Source: Aquamicrobium zhengzhouense | GTDB taxonomy: Bacteria; Pseudomonadota; Alphaproteobacteria; Rhizobiales; Rhizobiaceae | Length of the DNA stretch: 64,000 nt | Assembly (NCBI RefSeq): GCF_016124105.1 | Contig: NZ_JADGMQ010000009.1 | Span: 62,001 to 126,000 of the forward strand | Direction of reading: 5' to 3' | Part shown: positions 47,828 through 56,306 of the stretch, piece by piece | How the letters are laid out: every line of letters starts with the position of its first letter | Position numbering within the stretch: position 1 is the stretch's first letter | Position numbers and translations under genes: made by a program | The notes under the pieces: model-generated | The model's input: the letters and a program-made list of their open reading frames with translations, nothing else | Told to the model about the DNA's origin: nothing | Databases searched by the model: none

Positions 47828-48838
47828 ATGGCGCGCAAGCACCTTTTCGAGATTGCAAATACCGATCCGGCTCCTGCCGAGGCAACACAAACGCCTCGCC
47901 AGCCGGCTCGACCGCTTATGGGGCTCAACCTCACACCATCTACGCCCGTCGGGGCGATATCCCAGTCGCTTGAAGCGATAAATTCCCGTGCGTCGCGCGC
48001 GGAGGAGATCGAGCGCAAGCTGAGCCAGGGACATGCGGTGATCGAGCTTGATCCTGCGACAATCGATAGTGCGATTGTGGTGGATAGGCTTGGTGTCGAC
48101 GCGGAACAGCAAGAAGCGCTCGTTCAGCAAATTCGCGAGAACGGTCAGCTGGTTCCCATTCTCGTTCGTCCGCACCCGCAGGAGGAGGGCCGGTACCAGC
48201 TGGCCTATGGCCATCGTCGTCTGTCGGCGATCCGTAAGCTTGGCATTCAGGTCAAAGCGGTCGTCCGCGAGCTCTCCGACGAAGAACTGGTTGTCAGCCA
48301 AGGGCAGGAAAACAACAGCCGCCAGGACCTCAGTTATATTGAGCGCTGCTATTTTGCGCTTCGACTTGAGGAACGTGGATTTTCTCGGGACGTGATCATG
48401 TCTGCGCTGGGCGTGGACAAAGCAGCTCTGTCTCGAATGATCGCGCTGGTGAAGCGGGTACCTGCGGACATTATTGAGGCGGTTGGTTCGGCCCCATCGA
48501 TTGGTCGCCAGCGCTGGGCCGAAGTAGCAGATATGCTTGAAGATCGTGCGAAACGCGCGCGAGTTGCCAAGCTTGTCAGTGATGATGAATTTGCCGCGAT
48601 GACGAGCGATGACCGCTTCAACGCGGTGCATAAGCTACTGGCTACCGTGAAGGTAAGGGCTGCGCCCATAGGCTGGACAGCCTCCGACGGTACCACGCCG
48701 GTTTCGATTTCTGAGAATGACAAGCGCCTTGTCCTTACTTTCGACAAGCGCGTGAACCCGCAATTTGGAACCTTCATCCAGCAGCGCTTGCAGGCTTTGT
48801 ACGATGAGTTCCGAAATTCTGGACCAAAGGAGCACTAG
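47828..48838 (+). CDS. repB: RepB, ParB-type centromere-binding protein of the repABC module
   Basis: A 336-residue protein with an N-terminal RepA-interaction tail, a ParB/Srx domain (about 70-165; 'QENGQLVPILVRPHPQEEGR', 'LAYGHRRLSAIRKLGIQVKA', and 'GQENNSRQDLSYIER' near 158) and a helix-turn-helix near 190-205 ('SALGVDKAALSRMIALVK'). It should bind the palindromes at 44372 and 46464. It is co-transcribed with repA (two-base spacer) and separated from repC by 167 bases that hold the antisense RNA. Confidence 0.96.
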   Translation: MARKHLFEIANTDPAPAEATQTPRQPARPLMGLNLTPSTPVGAISQSLEAINSRASRAEEIERKLSQGHAVIELDPATIDSAIVVDRLGVDAEQQEALVQQIRENGQLVPILVRPHPQEEGRYQLAYGHRRLSAIRKLGIQVKAVVRELSDEELVVSQGQENNSRQDLSYIERCYFALRLEERGFSRDVIMSALGVDKAALSRMIALVKRVPADIIEAVGSAPSIGRQRWAEVADMLEDRAKRARVAKLVSDDEFAAMTSDDRFNAVHKLLATVKVRAAPIGWTASDGTTPVSISENDKRLVLTFDKRVNPQFGTFIQQRLQALYDEFRNSGPKEH

Positions 48839-48840
48839 CC

Positions 48841-48900
48841 GGCAAAAGAAAAGGCCCCCGAAACGTCACCGCCGCGGAAGCCTTCTCAGATCGTGTAGCA
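48841..48900 (-). ncRNA. Antisense counter-transcribed RNA (ctRNA, incA/RepE type)
   Basis: On the minus strand of the repB-repC gap, a promoter at 48907-48935 would start a transcript near 48900. It would end at an intrinsic terminator: stem GGCTTCCG / CGGGGGCC followed by TTTTCTTTT (about 48844-48880). A length near 60 nt matches the ctRNAs of repABC plasmids, which block repC expression and set copy number and incompatibility. Position, strand and ends all fit. The exact ends are inferred. Confidence 0.8.
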
Positions 48901-48906
48901 ACACTG

Positions 48907-48935
48907 AGAATCGCAAATCCACGAATCGCTGTCAA
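48907..48935 (-). promoter_or_regulatory. Promoter of the ctRNA
   Basis: On the minus strand, TTGACA (48935-48930) and GATTCT (48912-48907) are spaced by exactly 17 bases. The -35 box is perfect. This is the strongest sigma-70-type promoter I could see in the window. Confidence 0.8.
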
Positions 48936-49005
48936 GAGTCCTTGAGGCTCGGTGCGTCGTTTTGGCGAGCAGAATTCTTTTGCCTCAACGTAAGGTGAGG
49001 GAAAG

Positions 49006-50349
49006 ATGCAAACGCATTTGGCAACGACGCCGTTTGGGCGGCGGTCGATGTCGCTTGGAATGCTCGCAGCGCAGATGGCGACAAAGGAAGTCGCCAGCGA
49101 TGCGCGCGTGCACAAGTGGCAGGTTTTCAGAGATATAAAGGAAGCGCGCAATGCGATAGGCGCGACCGATCGAGGCTTGGCAATTCTCGATGCATTGCTG
49201 TCGTTTCATCCGGAGACGGAGCTTTGTGGGGATGGACAGCTTGTGGTCTGGCCATCCAACGAGCAGCTAATTGCGCGCGCAAACGGCATGTCGCCGGCAA
49301 CCTTGCGGCGTCATCTGGCCAATCTCGTTGAGTGCGGTCTGATCATTCGTCGCGACAGTCCGAACGGCAAGCGTTTTGCCCGGAAAGGGCAGGGGGGCGC
49401 TGTCGAGCAAGCCTATGGCTTCGATTTGTCACCTCTCATCGCGCGAAGTGCAGAGTTCCAGCAACTTGCCGAGCAGACGAAAGCCGACCGGAGGGCACTT
49501 CGCCTCGCCAAGGAGCGCTTGACCCTCATTCGCCGTGACATCGTCAAGATGATTGAGACAGGCATCGAGGAGAACGTCCCGGGAAATTGGGGCCGGGTGC
49601 AGCTTAACTACCAGGAGGTCGTCTCAAGACTGCCACGGACAGCACCGATGCCCGTCCTGGAGCAGATCACGATCGAGCTGGATGAGTTGTGGCGGGAAAT
49701 CCGTGACACATTGGAAATGTTCATTAATTCGCAGAATCTGAACGCCAATGAGTCTCACAATGAGCGTCACATACAGAATTCAAAACCAGATTCCATACTT
49801 GAATCTGAATATAGCTCACGAAAAAAGGATGAAGCGAGCACCAGCGTCGAGCCCAACGACAACGTACACAGCTTGCCCCAAAGGGATCTGCCACTTGGCA
49901 TTGTGCTTGATGCCTGTCCGAACATCGGATGGCTGGCAAAAGGAGGAAGGATTGGTAGCTGGCGCGATTTTGTAGCGGCGGCAGAGACAGTCCGACCCAT
50001 GCTGGGCGTGAGCCCCAGCGCCTGGGAGGAAGCCTGTTCCGTCATGGGAGCGCGGGATGCCGCGGTAACACTTGCCGCGATCTATCAGCGGCAGGAGCAG
50101 ATTTCATCGCCTGGCGGTTACCTTCGCAGCCTGACCGACCGTGCCCGTCTTGCGCAGTTCTCGACCTGGCCGATGATCATGGCACTTCTAAGGGCAAAGC
50201 TGGAAGAGAAGCGGCAGCCACGAGAAGGGGAGGGGAGCGCAGGTGATGCTGAGCATACGGCTCATTCGTCATCAGAATATCGCTTCCACGGGCGTCTCGA
50301 GGCGAGTGCGGCGCTACAACCCATCGCTAAGAAAAACGGGCGGTCCTGA
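49006..50349 (+). CDS. repC: RepC, replication initiator of the repABC module
   Basis: A 447-residue initiator, slightly longer than most RepC (about 400-440). N-terminal winged-helix domains ('RGLAILDALLSFHPETEL', 'WPSNEQLIARANGMSPATLR') bind the origin. The part around residues 240-275 is AT-rich and low-conservation, followed by a C-terminal domain from about 290. In repABC plasmids oriV lies inside repC. Expression is limited by the ctRNA encoded opposite the leader at 48841-48900. The ATG at 49006 follows GTGAGGG at four to five bases. Confidence 0.96.
   Translation: MQTHLATTPFGRRSMSLGMLAAQMATKEVASDARVHKWQVFRDIKEARNAIGATDRGLAILDALLSFHPETELCGDGQLVVWPSNEQLIARANGMSPATLRRHLANLVECGLIIRRDSPNGKRFARKGQGGAVEQAYGFDLSPLIARSAEFQQLAEQTKADRRALRLAKERLTLIRRDIVKMIETGIEENVPGNWGRVQLNYQEVVSRLPRTAPMPVLEQITIELDELWREIRDTLEMFINSQNLNANESHNERHIQNSKPDSILESEYSSRKKDEASTSVEPNDNVHSLPQRDLPLGIVLDACPNIGWLAKGGRIGSWRDFVAAAETVRPMLGVSPSAWEEACSVMGARDAAVTLAAIYQRQEQISSPGGYLRSLTDRARLAQFSTWPMIMALLRAKLEEKRQPREGEGSAGDAEHTAHSSSEYRFHGRLEASAALQPIAKKNGRS
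49715..49835. other. AT-rich stretch in repC, candidate oriV
   Basis: Within repC this block of about 120 bases is visibly AT-rich against the GC-rich surroundings (it includes repeats of CAGAATT, AATCTGAATATAGC and a run of seven A). RepC-dependent origins of repABC replicons map to such an AT-rich island in the middle of repC. Inference from position and composition only. Confidence 0.55.
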
Positions 50350-50785
50350 CGAAAATAAACGTCGTTCGTAAAATGGAACTGCATCACGCGGTTTTTGGGA
50401 CGCGTTTTCGTCGAGGAGAACCGGCACCAGACGGGGCAACTGACTTCTGCTCGATCAGAGAGCGAGGTTGCTCGCTCCAGGAGCGGACGAAATGTCATTG
50501 AAAACAATGACCTATGCAATCGTTCGCCTGGAAATCGAAGCGGCGGATTAGGAGGTGCTAGAGAGAGATTTAGACCCCGAGCGTCGAAAATTGCTTTCAA
50601 CGTCCCATTAGGGCGCAGCCATCGTCGTGGTAATTGAACAGCTGCGTCCTTGCGTCATGAGTGTCGTACGTGGTCGCACAACCTTCATAGAAACTTCATC
50701 GACAGTTCGGGTAGCTGTCACATGAGTGGATTAGCTCATCCTCAGCAAAGGCCAACGGCGGCCGGGAACCATGGATGGGGCTTAC
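50350..50785. other. 436-base non-coding stretch after repC
   Basis: I found no convincing gene here. Two perfect small inverted repeats stand out: GAGCGAG / CTCGCTC with loop GTTG (50460-50477) and GTCATTG / CAATGAC with loop AAAA (50494-50511). Neither has a T-run. The first could help end repC transcription; the second might be an operator. The promoter of the transport operon at 50786 should lie in the last 150 bases but is not obvious. Confidence 0.45.
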
Positions 50786-52420
50786 ATGCTTATTACGCGT
50801 CGACAATCACTCGGACTTCTGGGCGGAGCCGCTGCGGGTGCGCTGATCCTGCCGCATCGCTTGATGGCACAGGGGGCTCGCCGCTCGATCACCATTGCTG
50901 TGCAGAAGATCAGCAACAACAACACGCTGGACAATTGGCACGAGCAGTCCAACGTCGGTGAGCGCGTCTTTTACCCCAATTTCTGGGAAGGATTAATCGG
51001 CCGGAACTGGATGGGCGATCAGGGTCCGGTCCCGGAGCTTGCCACCGAGTGGAAGCGCCTCGACGACAAGACCATCGAGTTCAAGCTGCGTCAGGGCGTC
51101 AAATTCCACAACGGCGATGAAATGACCGCTGAAGACGTCGCTTTCTCGTTCTCGGACGAGCGCCTGTTTGGTGGCACCGAGCCGGTTGGTGGCACCACCA
51201 TCTACGCGGAAGATTTCAAGCCGAAGACGGACAAGGAACTGCCAGCCAGCGTGCCTGGAACGGCACGTCGGCTCTGGCCTGCGCTGCGCGGCGTCGAGAT
51301 CGTTGACCGGTATACGGTGCGCTTTCACAATGCGACACCAGACGTGACGCTGGAAGGCCGTTTCTATGCTGGCGGTCCGCAGATCACCTCGAAGCGCGCT
51401 TGGGATGAAGCCAAGACATATGCCGAATGGGCGCGCAGCCCGGTTACCACCGGCGCTTACAAGGTTGAAGAATTCAAGCCTGATGTGTCGCTGACTTTGG
51501 TAGCGCATGACGAGCACTGGGCCGGTCGTCCACCGCTTGAGCGCATCCGTTTCGTCGAAGTGCCTGAAGTCGCCAGCCGCGTGAACGGCCTGTTGTCCGG
51601 CGAGTACGATTTCGCCTGCGACCTGCCGCCGGACCAGATCGGCACTATCGCAAACACGGCTGGTCTCGAGGTTCAGTCGTCGACAATCTGGAACCACCGC
51701 GTTTCAGTGTTCAACGCTCAGAACGAAATCATGGCTGATCCGCTGGTGCGTCGCGCTATGACACACGCCATTGATCGGAACGCTATTGTCGAAGCTCTTT
51801 GGGCCGGTCAGACCGTTGTTCCGAGAGGGCTGCAGTTTGACAGCTATGCCGCTTCAAACATGCTGATCGAAGACTGGACCGTGCCGGAATACAATCCGGA
51901 GCTTGCCCGTGATCTGCTCAAGCAGGCCAATTACAAGGGCGACCCGATCCCGTACTTCCTGCTGAACAATTATTACACCAACCAGACAGCCACCGGTCAG
52001 GTCCTGACCGAGATGTGGCAGCAGGCTGGCATCAACATCGAAATCCAGATGAAAGAAAACTGGTCGCAGATTTTTGCTGGCGAAGGCGAGCGTGGCCTGC
52101 GGGATTGGTCGGCTTCCAACCTCGTCAACGATCCGGTGACGCCGATGGTCAACCAGTTCGGCCCGAACGGTCAGGCGCAGCAGAACCTGGAATACAGCAA
52201 TGCCGAGTTGAACCAGATGTCGGTGGTTCTGGAAACCTCGACCGACCACGAGACCCGGCGCAAGGCCTTCCGCCGCATGCTGGAGATCGCCGAGCGTGAA
52301 GACCCGGTCTACACGCTGCTGCACCAGAACGCCGTGTTCACTGGCATGAAGTCCGAGCTCAACTGGAAAGCCGCTCCTGCATTCGCGATGGATTTCCGTC
52401 GCGACAATTGGAACGTCTGA
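50786..52420 (+). CDS. Family-5 extracellular solute-binding protein with Tat-like signal
   Basis: A 544-residue binding protein. The N-terminus 'MLITRRQSLGLLGGAAAGAL' has a twin-arginine type signal, unlike the Sec signals of the two other family-5 binding proteins in the window. Family marks: 'TIEFKLRQGVKFHNGDEMTA' near 95 and an 'EYNPELARDLLKQANYKGDP' segment near 370. It heads a cluster with two ATPases, two permeases, a phosphodiesterase, a HAD phosphatase and a sugar isomerase, so a phosphodiester or sugar-phosphate ligand is suggested. ATG 50786 is preferred to ATG 50771 because GGGG lies five bases before it. Confidence 0.93.
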   Translation: MLITRRQSLGLLGGAAAGALILPHRLMAQGARRSITIAVQKISNNNTLDNWHEQSNVGERVFYPNFWEGLIGRNWMGDQGPVPELATEWKRLDDKTIEFKLRQGVKFHNGDEMTAEDVAFSFSDERLFGGTEPVGGTTIYAEDFKPKTDKELPASVPGTARRLWPALRGVEIVDRYTVRFHNATPDVTLEGRFYAGGPQITSKRAWDEAKTYAEWARSPVTTGAYKVEEFKPDVSLTLVAHDEHWAGRPPLERIRFVEVPEVASRVNGLLSGEYDFACDLPPDQIGTIANTAGLEVQSSTIWNHRVSVFNAQNEIMADPLVRRAMTHAIDRNAIVEALWAGQTVVPRGLQFDSYAASNMLIEDWTVPEYNPELARDLLKQANYKGDPIPYFLLNNYYTNQTATGQVLTEMWQQAGINIEIQMKENWSQIFAGEGERGLRDWSASNLVNDPVTPMVNQFGPNGQAQQNLEYSNAELNQMSVVLETSTDHETRRKAFRRMLEIAEREDPVYTLLHQNAVFTGMKSELNWKAAPAFAMDFRRDNWNV

Positions 52421-52436
52421 TCTGCTTCTTTGGCAC

Positions 52437-52465
52437 GGCAGGCTCTTCGGGGCCTGCCAGCTTTT
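52437..52465 (+). terminator. Intercistronic terminator/attenuator after the binding-protein gene
   Basis: A perfect 7-bp stem GGCAGGC / GCCTGCC with an eight-base loop, followed by AGCTTTTC. Partial termination here would give more binding protein than membrane parts, a common feature of ABC operons. Confidence 0.7.
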
Positions 52466-52490
52466 CATGACATGACGGAAAGGACGCAGG

Positions 52491-53492
52491 ATGAGTTTGG
52501 TCTCGATCCGTGATCTCAAAGTCTCGTTTGATGGTGTTCAGGTACTCCACGGCATCGATTTCGACGTCGGAAAAGGGGAAGCCGTCGGCCTCGTCGGTGA
52601 AAGTGGCTGCGGAAAATCAGTGACATGGCTCGCAGCGCTAGGGCTTCTGCCGCTCAAGGCAACGGTTAGCGGCTCGGTGAAATTTGCCGGCAAAGAGCTG
52701 GTTAATGCACCACGCACCACGCTGGAAAATGTCCGTGGCGGGCGCATAGCGATGATCTTTCAAGACCCTTCCTCTTCGCTTAACCCCGTCCAACGTGTTG
52801 GCAAGCAGCTGATAGAGAGCATCCGGCTTCATCGGGGCCTAAACGGAGCTGAGGCGCGCGCGGAGGCGGTCCGCCTGCTGGACCTCGTCGGCATTCCGTC
52901 TGCCTCGACCCGTATAGATCTTTATCCGCACGAATTTTCCGGCGGCCAGTGTCAGCGCATCATGATTGCAATGGCTTTGGCCGGCGAACCCGATCTGCTG
53001 ATCGCCGACGAGCCGACAACAGCGCTCGATGCGACCATTCAGGCGCAAATTCTTGATCTTCTGGCGCGAATTCGTGCTGAAACCGGCATGGCGATGGTGT
53101 TCATCAGCCACGATCTTGGCGCTGTTTCAGCGGTGTGTGAGCGCGCAGCGGTGATGTATGCCGGCCGTGTCGTTGAACAGAACGGCATCCAGGGCCTCTT
53201 CAAAAATCCGCGTCATCCGTACACGGTTGGTCTGTTTCAGGCCATCCCGCAGCTGGACGGACCGCGTCAGCGTCTGCAACCCATCCACGGCACAGTGCCT
53301 GACCCGCGCCATCCGCCGGCCGGTTGCGCATTCTCGCCGCGCTGCGCCCGCGCCAGCGATTTTTGCACCAGCGTTCAGCCAGGTCTTGTTCGGCAGGACG
53401 ATGGCTGCGATCTCGCGTGTTTTAACCCCTCCGCTCATGCGATCCCCGCAGCTTATGGCTCCTCCGCGATGATCAGCGAGTATGCCAGATGA
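52491..53492 (+). CDS. Family-5 ABC ATPase (DppD type)
   Basis: A 333-residue ATPase with Walker A GESGCGKS near 36, signature FSGGQCQRI near 150 (a cysteine replaces the usual arginine after GGQ), Walker [13 protein letters not shown] near 168, and a C-terminal oligopeptide-family tail with four cysteines ('PAGCAFSPRCARASDFC') that in relatives can bind an iron-sulfur cluster. It pairs with the DppF-type ATPase, whose gene overlaps it by four bases. Here the two ATPases are separate, in contrast to the fused versions at 15292 and 26023. Confidence 0.93.
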   Translation: MSLVSIRDLKVSFDGVQVLHGIDFDVGKGEAVGLVGESGCGKSVTWLAALGLLPLKATVSGSVKFAGKELVNAPRTTLENVRGGRIAMIFQDPSSSLNPVQRVGKQLIESIRLHRGLNGAEARAEAVRLLDLVGIPSASTRIDLYPHEFSGGQCQRIMIAMALAGEPDLLIADEPTTALDATIQAQILDLLARIRAETGMAMVFISHDLGAVSAVCERAAVMYAGRVVEQNGIQGLFKNPRHPYTVGLFQAIPQLDGPRQRLQPIHGTVPDPRHPPAGCAFSPRCARASDFCTSVQPGLVRQDDGCDLACFNPSAHAIPAAYGSSAMISEYAR

Positions 53493-54484
53493 GCGTTCTG
53501 TTACGTGCATCCGGACTTTGCCAGCGCTACACCACTGGCAAGAAGCTCTTCGGCAAACCATCAACGGTAACCGCCGTTGATGGCATTGATCTTGAAATTC
53601 ATGCCGGCGAAATTGTTGGTGTCGTTGGCGAGTCCGGTTCGGGTAAATCGACGCTTGCACGAATGCTGCTCGGGATCGAAACGCCGGCTGCGGGCGAGGT
53701 TGAGTGGCAAGGTGGGCCGATGCCAAATCCGGCAACGCCGGAGTGGCGGGCTTTGCGCCGTGACATGCAGTTGATCTTTCAAGATCCGCTCGCGGCGCTT
53801 GATCGGCGCATGACCGTCGCCAACCAGATCGCCGAACCGCTCGAGATCCATAAAATGTTACCACGTGACCAGATCAGCGGTCGCGTCGCCGAGTTGATGG
53901 AAAAGGTCGGTCTGCGCCCGGACCAGGCGGATCGCTATCCGCTTGAACTTTCGGGTGGTCAGCGTCAGCGCGTCGTTATCGCTCGCGCTCTGGCTATGTC
54001 GCCGAAATTCCTTGTCTGTGACGAGCCGGTCTCAGCGCTGGACGTGTCGATCCAGGCACAGGTCGTCAATTTGCTCTACGATCTGCAGCAAGAAGAAGAC
54101 CTGACCATGGTCTTCATCAGTCACGATCTCAAAGTGGTTCGCAATCTCTGCGACCGCGTGGTCGTCATGTATCTGGGGCGCATTGTCGAGGAAGGTCCAG
54201 CGGACGAGATCTTCGCCAAACCGTTACATCCCTACACACAGGCACTGGTGTCCTCGGTGCCGCAGGCCGGAACCGGCATGAAGGGCCGCATCGTGTTGCA
54301 GGGTGAACCGCCGAATCCGGCCGCGCGCCCTTCCGGCTGCGCCTTCCACCCGCGCTGCCGCTTTGCCGATGCAGCCTGCAAATCGCAAGTGCCGCCGCTG
54401 ATGCGCGACAACGGCCGCCTTGCCGCCTGTCTAAAACTGCGGACCCTTCCTTTTCAGGACGAGAAGCAACTGACCCATGCTTAA
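53489..54484 (+). CDS. Family-5 ABC ATPase (DppF type)
   Basis: A 331-residue partner ATPase with Walker A GESGSGKS near 49, signature LSGGQRQRV near 155, Walker B FLVCDEPVSALD near 173, and the same cysteine-rich tail ('PSGCAFHPRCRFADAAC'). It overlaps the permease gene after it by eight bases. Together with the DppD-type protein it would form the motor of the 50786-56291 importer. Confidence 0.93.
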   Translation: MSVLLRASGLCQRYTTGKKLFGKPSTVTAVDGIDLEIHAGEIVGVVGESGSGKSTLARMLLGIETPAAGEVEWQGGPMPNPATPEWRALRRDMQLIFQDPLAALDRRMTVANQIAEPLEIHKMLPRDQISGRVAELMEKVGLRPDQADRYPLELSGGQRQRVVIARALAMSPKFLVCDEPVSALDVSIQAQVVNLLYDLQQEEDLTMVFISHDLKVVRNLCDRVVVMYLGRIVEEGPADEIFAKPLHPYTQALVSSVPQAGTGMKGRIVLQGEPPNPAARPSGCAFHPRCRFADAACKSQVPPLMRDNGRLAACLKLRTLPFQDEKQLTHA

Positions 54485-55406
54485 TCACATTCTGATCCGT
54501 CTCGTCCGGGCGTTCCTGACGTTGATGCTGGTGATGACGTTCGCCTTTCTGGTTCTGCGTCTGTCGGGCGATCCGGCGATTATCCTTCTTGGCCCCGACG
54601 CGCCGCAGGACGCGATCAATGCGTTTCGGGAACGCTGGGGTCTCAATGATCCGTTGTGGAAGCAATATCTGGCCTACATCGCGCAGGTTCTCACCCTCGA
54701 TTTCGGCGTTTCGATGCGCGATCAGGTGCCGGCGCTCGAATTGGTCATATCCCGTATTCCCGCAACGCTTGCGATCACTGTGCCGGCGCTCATCCTCAAG
54801 ATCGCCATAGGCATTCCGGCTGGGGTCTATGCCGCCTTGCACCGCCAGTCGATCGCCGACCGGGGCGTGATAACCCTCTCGATCTTCGGCTTCACTGTGC
54901 CGTCCTTCGTGCTTGGGCTTATCCTCGTGCTGATCTTTGCCGTCAGTCTCGGCTGGTTGCCATCTGGCGGTCAGGACAGCTGGAAGCATGCAATCCTGCC
55001 AATTGCGACACTCTCAGTAGGCGGCATCGGCATCATGGCGCGCTTTTCACGCTCTGCCATGATCGAGGTGCTGGGGCAGCCATACATTCGCACGGCCATG
55101 GCCAAGGGCCTCAGCTGGCGCGACGTCGTCTGGAAACATGCTCTGCCGAATGCGGCCGTGCCGATCGTCACATTGCTCGGCTTCATGGTCGGTTCGCTGA
55201 TCGCCGGTGCTGCTGTGGTCGAGAGCATCTTCTCCTGGCCCGGGGTTGGACGGCTGATCGTCACTTCAGTCGCCAACCGTGATCTGGCCGTCGTTCAGTC
55301 GCTGCTGCTCGTCATCGCCTGCTCAATGATCGTCGCTAATTTCCTCGTCGATCTGGGTTACGGCTTACTTGATCCACGCCTGCGCGCCAGACGCGCCGCG
55401 CACTGA
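54477..55406 (+). CDS. Family-5 ABC importer permease (DppB type)
   Basis: A 309-residue permease, N-terminus 'NHILIRLVRAFLTLMLVMTF', six membrane segments, and EAA loop 'RTAMAKGLSWRDVVWKHALP' near 210. The gene starts inside the 3' end of the ATPase gene (eight-base overlap) and is followed 12 bases later by the DppC-type gene. The order here is SBP-D-F-B-C, different from the two other family-5 systems in the window. Confidence 0.92.
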   Translation: MLNHILIRLVRAFLTLMLVMTFAFLVLRLSGDPAIILLGPDAPQDAINAFRERWGLNDPLWKQYLAYIAQVLTLDFGVSMRDQVPALELVISRIPATLAITVPALILKIAIGIPAGVYAALHRQSIADRGVITLSIFGFTVPSFVLGLILVLIFAVSLGWLPSGGQDSWKHAILPIATLSVGGIGIMARFSRSAMIEVLGQPYIRTAMAKGLSWRDVVWKHALPNAAVPIVTLLGFMVGSLIAGAAVVESIFSWPGVGRLIVTSVANRDLAVVQSLLLVIACSMIVANFLVDLGYGLLDPRLRARRAAH

Positions 55407-55418
55407 GGACATCTTGTC

Positions 55419-56291
55419 ATGACTGTTGCTGCTCTTTCCGCAGAAGTGCCTGCCCGGCGAGGTCTCCTCTCACGCGCACGGCAGAAAATGCCGATGCTGA
55501 TCTGGCTGTGTGCGCTTTGGCTTCTCGCAATGGTCCTGGTTGCCATCTTCGCCGACCTGCTCCGCCCCTATCCCATCACCAAGATGGATCTGAGCGCGCG
55601 TATGGCCGAGCCGGGAACGCCGGGCCATTGGCTGGGTACTGATGATCTGGGTCGGGACGTCCTGTCCCGGCTGATGCAGTCCATTCGCGTTTCGCTGGTG
55701 ATCGCCTTCGGCGCGACCATCTTGTCCGCGGTCGTCGGGACGGGCCTCGGGTTTCTGGCTGCCCAGTTTCGCGGCTGGGTGGAGAACGCGGTAATGGCTC
55801 TGGCTGACTTCCAGGCCGCTCTGCCGTTCCTGATCATGTCTCTGGCGGTTCTCGCATTCTTCGGCACGTCGATGTTGCTGCTGGTCTGCTTGATGGGCTT
55901 CTATGGCTGGGAGCGTTATGCGCGCATCGCTCGCGGCCTTGCCATTTCCGCCTCTGCGCAAGGATATGCCGGCGCGGTGGTGCAACTCGGCGCAAAGCCG
56001 AGCCGGGTATATTTGCGTCATATCCTGCCCAACGTCGCCTCGACGCTGATCGTCTCCATGACGCTGACCTTCCCGGAAATCATCCTCATGGAATCGGGCC
56101 TCAGTTTCCTCGGGCTCGGCGTACAGCCGCCACAGACCTCTCTTGGCAACATGGTCGGCTTTGGACGTGAATATCTGACGCGAGCACCCTGGATCATGCT
56201 CGCGCCATCGGTGGTCATCGTATTGACCACGCTGTCGATCTCGCTGCTCGGAGACTGGCTGCGCGACCGTCTCGATCCTACCATTCGTTGA
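55419..56291 (+). CDS. Family-5 ABC importer permease (DppC type)
   Basis: A 290-residue permease with 'LGTDDLGRDVLSRLMQSIRV' near 70, the DppC mark, six membrane helices and EAA loop region 'AVVQLGAKPSRVYLRHILP' near 190. It completes the importer. Fifteen bases separate it from the phosphodiesterase gene. Confidence 0.92.
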   Translation: MTVAALSAEVPARRGLLSRARQKMPMLIWLCALWLLAMVLVAIFADLLRPYPITKMDLSARMAEPGTPGHWLGTDDLGRDVLSRLMQSIRVSLVIAFGATILSAVVGTGLGFLAAQFRGWVENAVMALADFQAALPFLIMSLAVLAFFGTSMLLLVCLMGFYGWERYARIARGLAISASAQGYAGAVVQLGAKPSRVYLRHILPNVASTLIVSMTLTFPEIILMESGLSFLGLGVQPPQTSLGNMVGFGREYLTRAPWIMLAPSVVIVLTTLSISLLGDWLRDRLDPTIR

Positions 56292-56306
56292 ACCGGAAGA
56301 CCCTCA

